Of a stretch of 64,000 nucleotides of DNA, positions 61,187-64,000 are shown piece by piece. Origin of the DNA: Planctomycetota bacterium. GTDB lineage: Bacteria > Planctomycetota > UBA8742 > UBA2392. The DNA is taken from contig JADKGX010000001.1 of assembly GCA_016722065.1 (NCBI GenBank), positions 1,550,001 to 1,614,000 of the forward strand, written 5' to 3'. Below the pieces are notes generated by a model. That model was not told where the DNA came from. It saw only the letters and a program-made list of their open reading frames with translations, and searched no databases. Every line of letters begins with the position of its first letter. Positions within the stretch are counted from its first letter, which is position 1. The translations under genes were made by a program, and so were the position numbers.

Positions 61187-62791
61187 ATGGACTTTCTGCT
61201 GGCGGCGTTTGACCCCGACAACCTGAAGCACCACCTTAGCGTCATCACGTTCTTGCCCGTGATTGGCGCGATTTTCGTGGCCTTCATGAATGGCCGCCGC
61301 AACCGCGAAATCAAGGCTGTGGCGATCTTCTTTTCACTGATTACGTTCATCGCCAGCATGCCCCTGCTGTGGGAGTTCAAGAGCATTTCGACCTTTCAGA
61401 TGGTCGAGGAAGCCAACTGGATTCCCGCCTTCAATATCAAGTACGCCCTGGGCGTGGATGGCATCAGCCTGTTTCTGGTGCTGCTGACCACCTTTCTGGG
61501 CCCGATCATCATGCTTTCGTGCAGCAGCAACGTGCACCATCGCGTCAAGGAGTTCTTCATTGCCATGCTGGTGCTGGAAGCCGGCGTGATTGGCAGTTTC
61601 TGCGCACTGGACCTGTTCCTGTTCTATGTGTTCTTTGAACTGATGCTGATCCCGATGTACCTGCTGATCGGCGTGTGGGGGTCCGACCCCGAAGGCCGCC
61701 GCGAGGCCGCGATCAAGTTCTTCGTCTATACCCTGGTGGGCAGCCTGTTGATGTTCCTGGCGGTGCTGTACATCGCCAACCTGACCGGCACCTTTGACAT
61801 TCGCCTGCTGCCGGAACGCCTGCACGACGCCACACGCAACGGCACCTTTTCACGCACGGCCCAATACGCCTGCTTTCTGGCGTTCATGTTGAGTTTTGCG
61901 GTCAAGACGCCGCTGTTTCCGTTCCATACATGGCTGCCCGACGCGCACACGGAAGCCCCAACCGGCGGCTCGGTGGTGCTGGCTGGCGTGCTGTTGAAGC
62001 TGGGTACCTACGGCATGATGCGCTTTGCCGTGCCGTTCTTTCCGGAACCTGCCATGTCGCTGGGCCCTGCCATGTGTGTGCTGGCGGTGGTCGGCATTAT
62101 ATACGGAAGCCTGATGGCCACGGCGCAGTTGATCAGCCAGGGCGACTGGAAGCGCATGGTGGCCTATAGTTCCGTGGCCCACATGGGTTTCATTGTGCTG
62201 GGCATCTTCAGCTTCAACCTGATGGCCACGCAGGGCGCGCTGATTCAAAGCATCAACCACGGCTTGAGCACCGGCCTGCTGTTTCTGCTGATCGGCATTG
62301 TTTACGAACGCCGTCACACCCGGCTGTTCACCGAGTACGGCGGCCTGGCCAAGGTCACGCCCCGCTTTGCTGTGTTGTTCATGATCGCCACCCTGGCCAG
62401 CATTGGCTTGCCGGGCACGAACGGGTTTGTTGGCGAGTTCCTGATTCTGCTGGGCACCTTTAAGGGTTCTGGTGCTGGCGAATGGTCCTGGACCTTCTAC
62501 AGCACCATGGCGGTGCTGGCGGCCTCGGGCGTTGTGCTGGGCGCGATCTATATGCTGTGGAGCTTCCAGAAGGTCTTCTTTGGCAAAGTCACGATCGCTG
62601 ACAACCACAAGCTGAAAGACGTAAACCGCCTGGAGCTGTCCTTTACCGTGCCGATGGTGGTGATGATCTTCCTGATTGGTCTGTCGCCGCAGTGGTTCCT
62701 AAGCCGCACCGAACCTGCCGTTTCCACCACACTGGAAAAGGCCGTCAAGCGCAGCGACGAAACGCGCTATCTGCAACAGATGTCCAAGTAA
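61187..62791 (+). CDS. nuoM: NADH-quinone oxidoreductase subunit M
   Basis: 534-residue antiporter-like proton-pumping subunit of respiratory complex I. Diagnostic segments: FFELMLIPMYLLIGVWG (key Glu), SFAVKTPLFPFHTWLPDAHTEAPT (key Lys), SVVLAGVLLKLGTYGMMR and MVAYSSVAHMGFIVLG. About 14 helices. The start at 61187 gives the normal length; a TTG two codons earlier is possible. No nuoL, nuoN or other complex I gene is adjacent on either side within the window, which is unusual. Confidence 0.93.
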   Translation: MDFLLAAFDPDNLKHHLSVITFLPVIGAIFVAFMNGRRNREIKAVAIFFSLITFIASMPLLWEFKSISTFQMVEEANWIPAFNIKYALGVDGISLFLVLLTTFLGPIIMLSCSSNVHHRVKEFFIAMLVLEAGVIGSFCALDLFLFYVFFELMLIPMYLLIGVWGSDPEGRREAAIKFFVYTLVGSLLMFLAVLYIANLTGTFDIRLLPERLHDATRNGTFSRTAQYACFLAFMLSFAVKTPLFPFHTWLPDAHTEAPTGGSVVLAGVLLKLGTYGMMRFAVPFFPEPAMSLGPAMCVLAVVGIIYGSLMATAQLISQGDWKRMVAYSSVAHMGFIVLGIFSFNLMATQGALIQSINHGLSTGLLFLLIGIVYERRHTRLFTEYGGLAKVTPRFAVLFMIATLASIGLPGTNGFVGEFLILLGTFKGSGAGEWSWTFYSTMAVLAASGVVLGAIYMLWSFQKVFFGKVTIADNHKLKDVNRLELSFTVPMVVMIFLIGLSPQWFLSRTEPAVSTTLEKAVKRSDETRYLQQMSK

Positions 62792-62840
62792 CCCGCCGAA
62801 TCTGGTTGACGCTTGGCAACGCCTGCGGCACACCGGTGGC

Positions 62841-63371
62841 ATGAGACCCACAGCGATTCTCCAAGCCTTGACCGACTTGTGCCTTGGCGCGCTGGTGGGC
62901 ATTTCGGTAGGTGCTTCGGTTGCGGCCTGGACGATTTTTGGCGTCTCGCGCGAACAGGGCTTTGACAAGCACGTTGCCAACACGCTGGCCGGGGGCATGT
63001 TTGACCGGTTGGGCTGGCCGGTGTTTGGCCTGGCCTGCTTTGCGGCTGCGGGTTGCACACTGGCGGCGTTGCGGCCCCCTTGCAGAAGGCCGTCGGGCGC
63101 TACCCCGCCACCAGCGGCAAGTCGCTGGCCCTGGCAGGTAATGGCCTTGGTCAGCCTGCTGATTGTCCTATGTGCTTTGGCCACGCAGGTTTACTTCGCG
63201 CCTGCCATGCAGGATTTGCGCGCCAATTCAACTTGGGTAAACGGCGAACTGGCCGACCCGGCCCAGAAAGCCGCCTTTGGCCGCATGCACGGGTTCTCCA
63301 GTGGCATTGCCGGGCTGGCGACGGTTTTGTCCGCTGGCTTGCTGCTTTGGCGGCGGTTGGCTTGGCGCTAA
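62841..63371 (+). CDS. DUF4149-like membrane protein, 176 aa
   Basis: Four predicted helices. The N-terminal LCLGALVGISVGASVAAWTIFG, the middle LAGGMFDRLGWPVFGLA and the C-terminal FGRMHGFSSGIAGLATV fit the DUF4149/TMEM205-like family of small membrane proteins with unknown function. It follows nuoM by 49 bases on the same strand and might share its transcript. Confidence 0.65.
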   Translation: MRPTAILQALTDLCLGALVGISVGASVAAWTIFGVSREQGFDKHVANTLAGGMFDRLGWPVFGLACFAAAGCTLAALRPPCRRPSGATPPPAASRWPWQVMALVSLLIVLCALATQVYFAPAMQDLRANSTWVNGELADPAQKAAFGRMHGFSSGIAGLATVLSAGLLLWRRLAWR

Positions 63372-63512
63372 GACGGGCGCTTTGGCAGGCCACGGAACTG
63401 GCCGTTTTCCGGCTTGACCGAATCTATCCCCCGGATATCCTCAACTATCCCCCGCTTGAAAGTACCCCTGTTCTACCGGCCCCTGCCGTGTCCGACCCTG
63501 TTGGGGAGTGTC

Positions 63513-63725
63513 ATGCGTAAGATCGCGCCTTTGCTGCTGCTTGTCCTCGCCGGCACCATGTTGAGTGGCTGCTTCTCGTTCGTGGACTGGAAGCACAACC
63601 TGAACCACCTGCGTGCCTGGAATGAAGACCTCGACCGCATGCACCGCACGTTCGACCGGTTCTTCTTCAACTACGACTACGATGACCCAAGCCGGGACAT
63701 TGAGTACGAGTCGCCCAACACCTAA
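63513..63725 (+). CDS. Small lipoprotein, 70 aa
   Basis: A lipoprotein signal with lipobox LSGC (Cys near residue 20) is followed by a short hydrophilic segment rich in Asp, Arg and aromatic residues (MHRTFDRFFFNYDYDDP). GGGGAG lies about 6 bases before the ATG. Function unknown; followed by a strong terminator. Confidence 0.75.
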   Translation: MRKIAPLLLLVLAGTMLSGCFSFVDWKHNLNHLRAWNEDLDRMHRTFDRFFFNYDYDDPSRDIEYESPNT

Positions 63726-63748
63726 GTTGAGCTGATCAACCCACCCCG

Positions 63749-63785
63749 CCACGCGGCGTCTTACGACGCTGCGTGGCTTCTTTTT
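63749..63785 (+). terminator. Intrinsic terminator of lipoprotein gene
   Basis: A 12-bp stem with one G-T pair (63749-63760 with 63765-63776, TTAC loop) is followed by CTTCTTTTTC. Confidence 0.85.
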
Positions 63786-63896
63786 CATGCCAGGGCAGGC
63801 GCGGCCCAATCACGCACTTGGACCCTGCCGTTGCATCCCGCCCGCGTTGTTCCTTGATGCTTGTTCCTTGCCCGATGTTCATTGATTATTGTGCCC

Positions 63897-64000
63897 ATGC
63901 GCGAATTGCCGAACATTCCTGTCACCCGCCTGGCCCGCCGCGTGATTGCGCGCCTGCGCGGCCTGGGCCACGAAGCCCTGCTGGCTGGCGGCTGCGTGCG
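63897..64000 (+). CDS. CCA-adding enzyme / poly(A) polymerase, 5' part
   Basis: The frame opens MRELPNIPVTRLARRVIARL and runs off the window after HEALLAGGCVR, the nucleotidyltransferase head motif (GGxVRD) of the class II CCA-adding/poly(A) polymerase family. It would add or repair the tRNA 3' CCA, or add poly(A). Preceded by a repeated TTGTTCCTTG motif (about 63847-63870). Confidence 0.75.
   Translation, partial: MRELPNIPVTRLARRVIARLRGLGHEALLAGGCV

Overview
The window reads as a stretch of a high-GC, Gram-negative-type bacterial chromosome, most likely from an uncultured member of the Planctomycetota. The pointers are an alternative complex III subunit (ActF-like), LolD and an LpxL-like acyltransferase (outer membrane), MurA (peptidoglycan), several secreted or membrane-anchored proteins with MJ0042-type zinc ribbons, alpha/alpha-toroid (squalene-oxidase-like) repeats, TPR-gluzincin proteases and leucine-rich repeats, and a squalene-synthase-like enzyme. 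This assignment is an inference from gene content; no rRNA gene is present. Coding density is high, with about 53 supported genes, one tRNA gene, and no CRISPR array, transposase or phage gene.

Layout. 1-9.6 kb: the end of an ACIII operon, an EF-hand protein, a TPR gene that seems to have lost its 5' half, a MamK-family actin-like protein, a secreted toroid protein, a long inverted-repeat element, lolD, dut and a tRNA-Gly with a duplicated 3' end. 9.8-23 kb: a zinc-ribbon membrane protein, a squalene-synthase-like enzyme, an adrenodoxin-reductase-type flavoprotein, an RluA-family pseudouridine synthase, YajQ, a MATE transporter, PrmC, MurA, a hotdog dehydratase and a GT2-DUF2062 protein. 23-34.6 kb: a 1213-residue surface protein with a Cys-containing C-terminal sorting tail, an LpxL-like acyltransferase, a translationally coupled pyruvoyl arginine decarboxylase/agmatinase pair, a zinc-ribbon/toroid pair and an amidinotransferase-fold enzyme. 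34.6-43.4 kb: a sugar-related block (isomerase, UDP-sugar epimerase, GT9-GT2 fusion) with two gluzincin proteases, punctuated by inverted GCCGCGAA repeats in four successive gaps. 43.5-55.5 kb: selenide water dikinase, itself a selenoprotein, then secreted beta-propeller, LRR and carboxypeptidase-regulatory proteins, a Na+/Ca2+ exchanger and a Ycf46-like AAA ATPase. 55.6-59.1 kb: a compact minus-strand group of membrane proteins, including a CPBP protease, headed by a GbsR/MarR-type regulator flanked by matching palindromes. 59.5-64 kb: a zinc-ribbon membrane protein, an isolated nuoM, a DUF4149-like protein, a small lipoprotein and the start of a CCA-adding enzyme.

How genes may work together. 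Arginine to agmatine to putrescine is encoded by the coupled pair at 29 kb. In-frame UGA recoding in selD implies a working SelA/SelB/SelC apparatus elsewhere. The CPBP protease and the Cys-containing C-terminal tail are, more tentatively, a possible sorting enzyme and substrate. The strongest unusual signals are the Sec-containing SelD, the MamK-like filament protein with no magnetosome genes around it, the tRNA-Gly att-like duplication, two families of dispersed intergenic inverted repeats, and the paired operators around the GbsR-type regulator.
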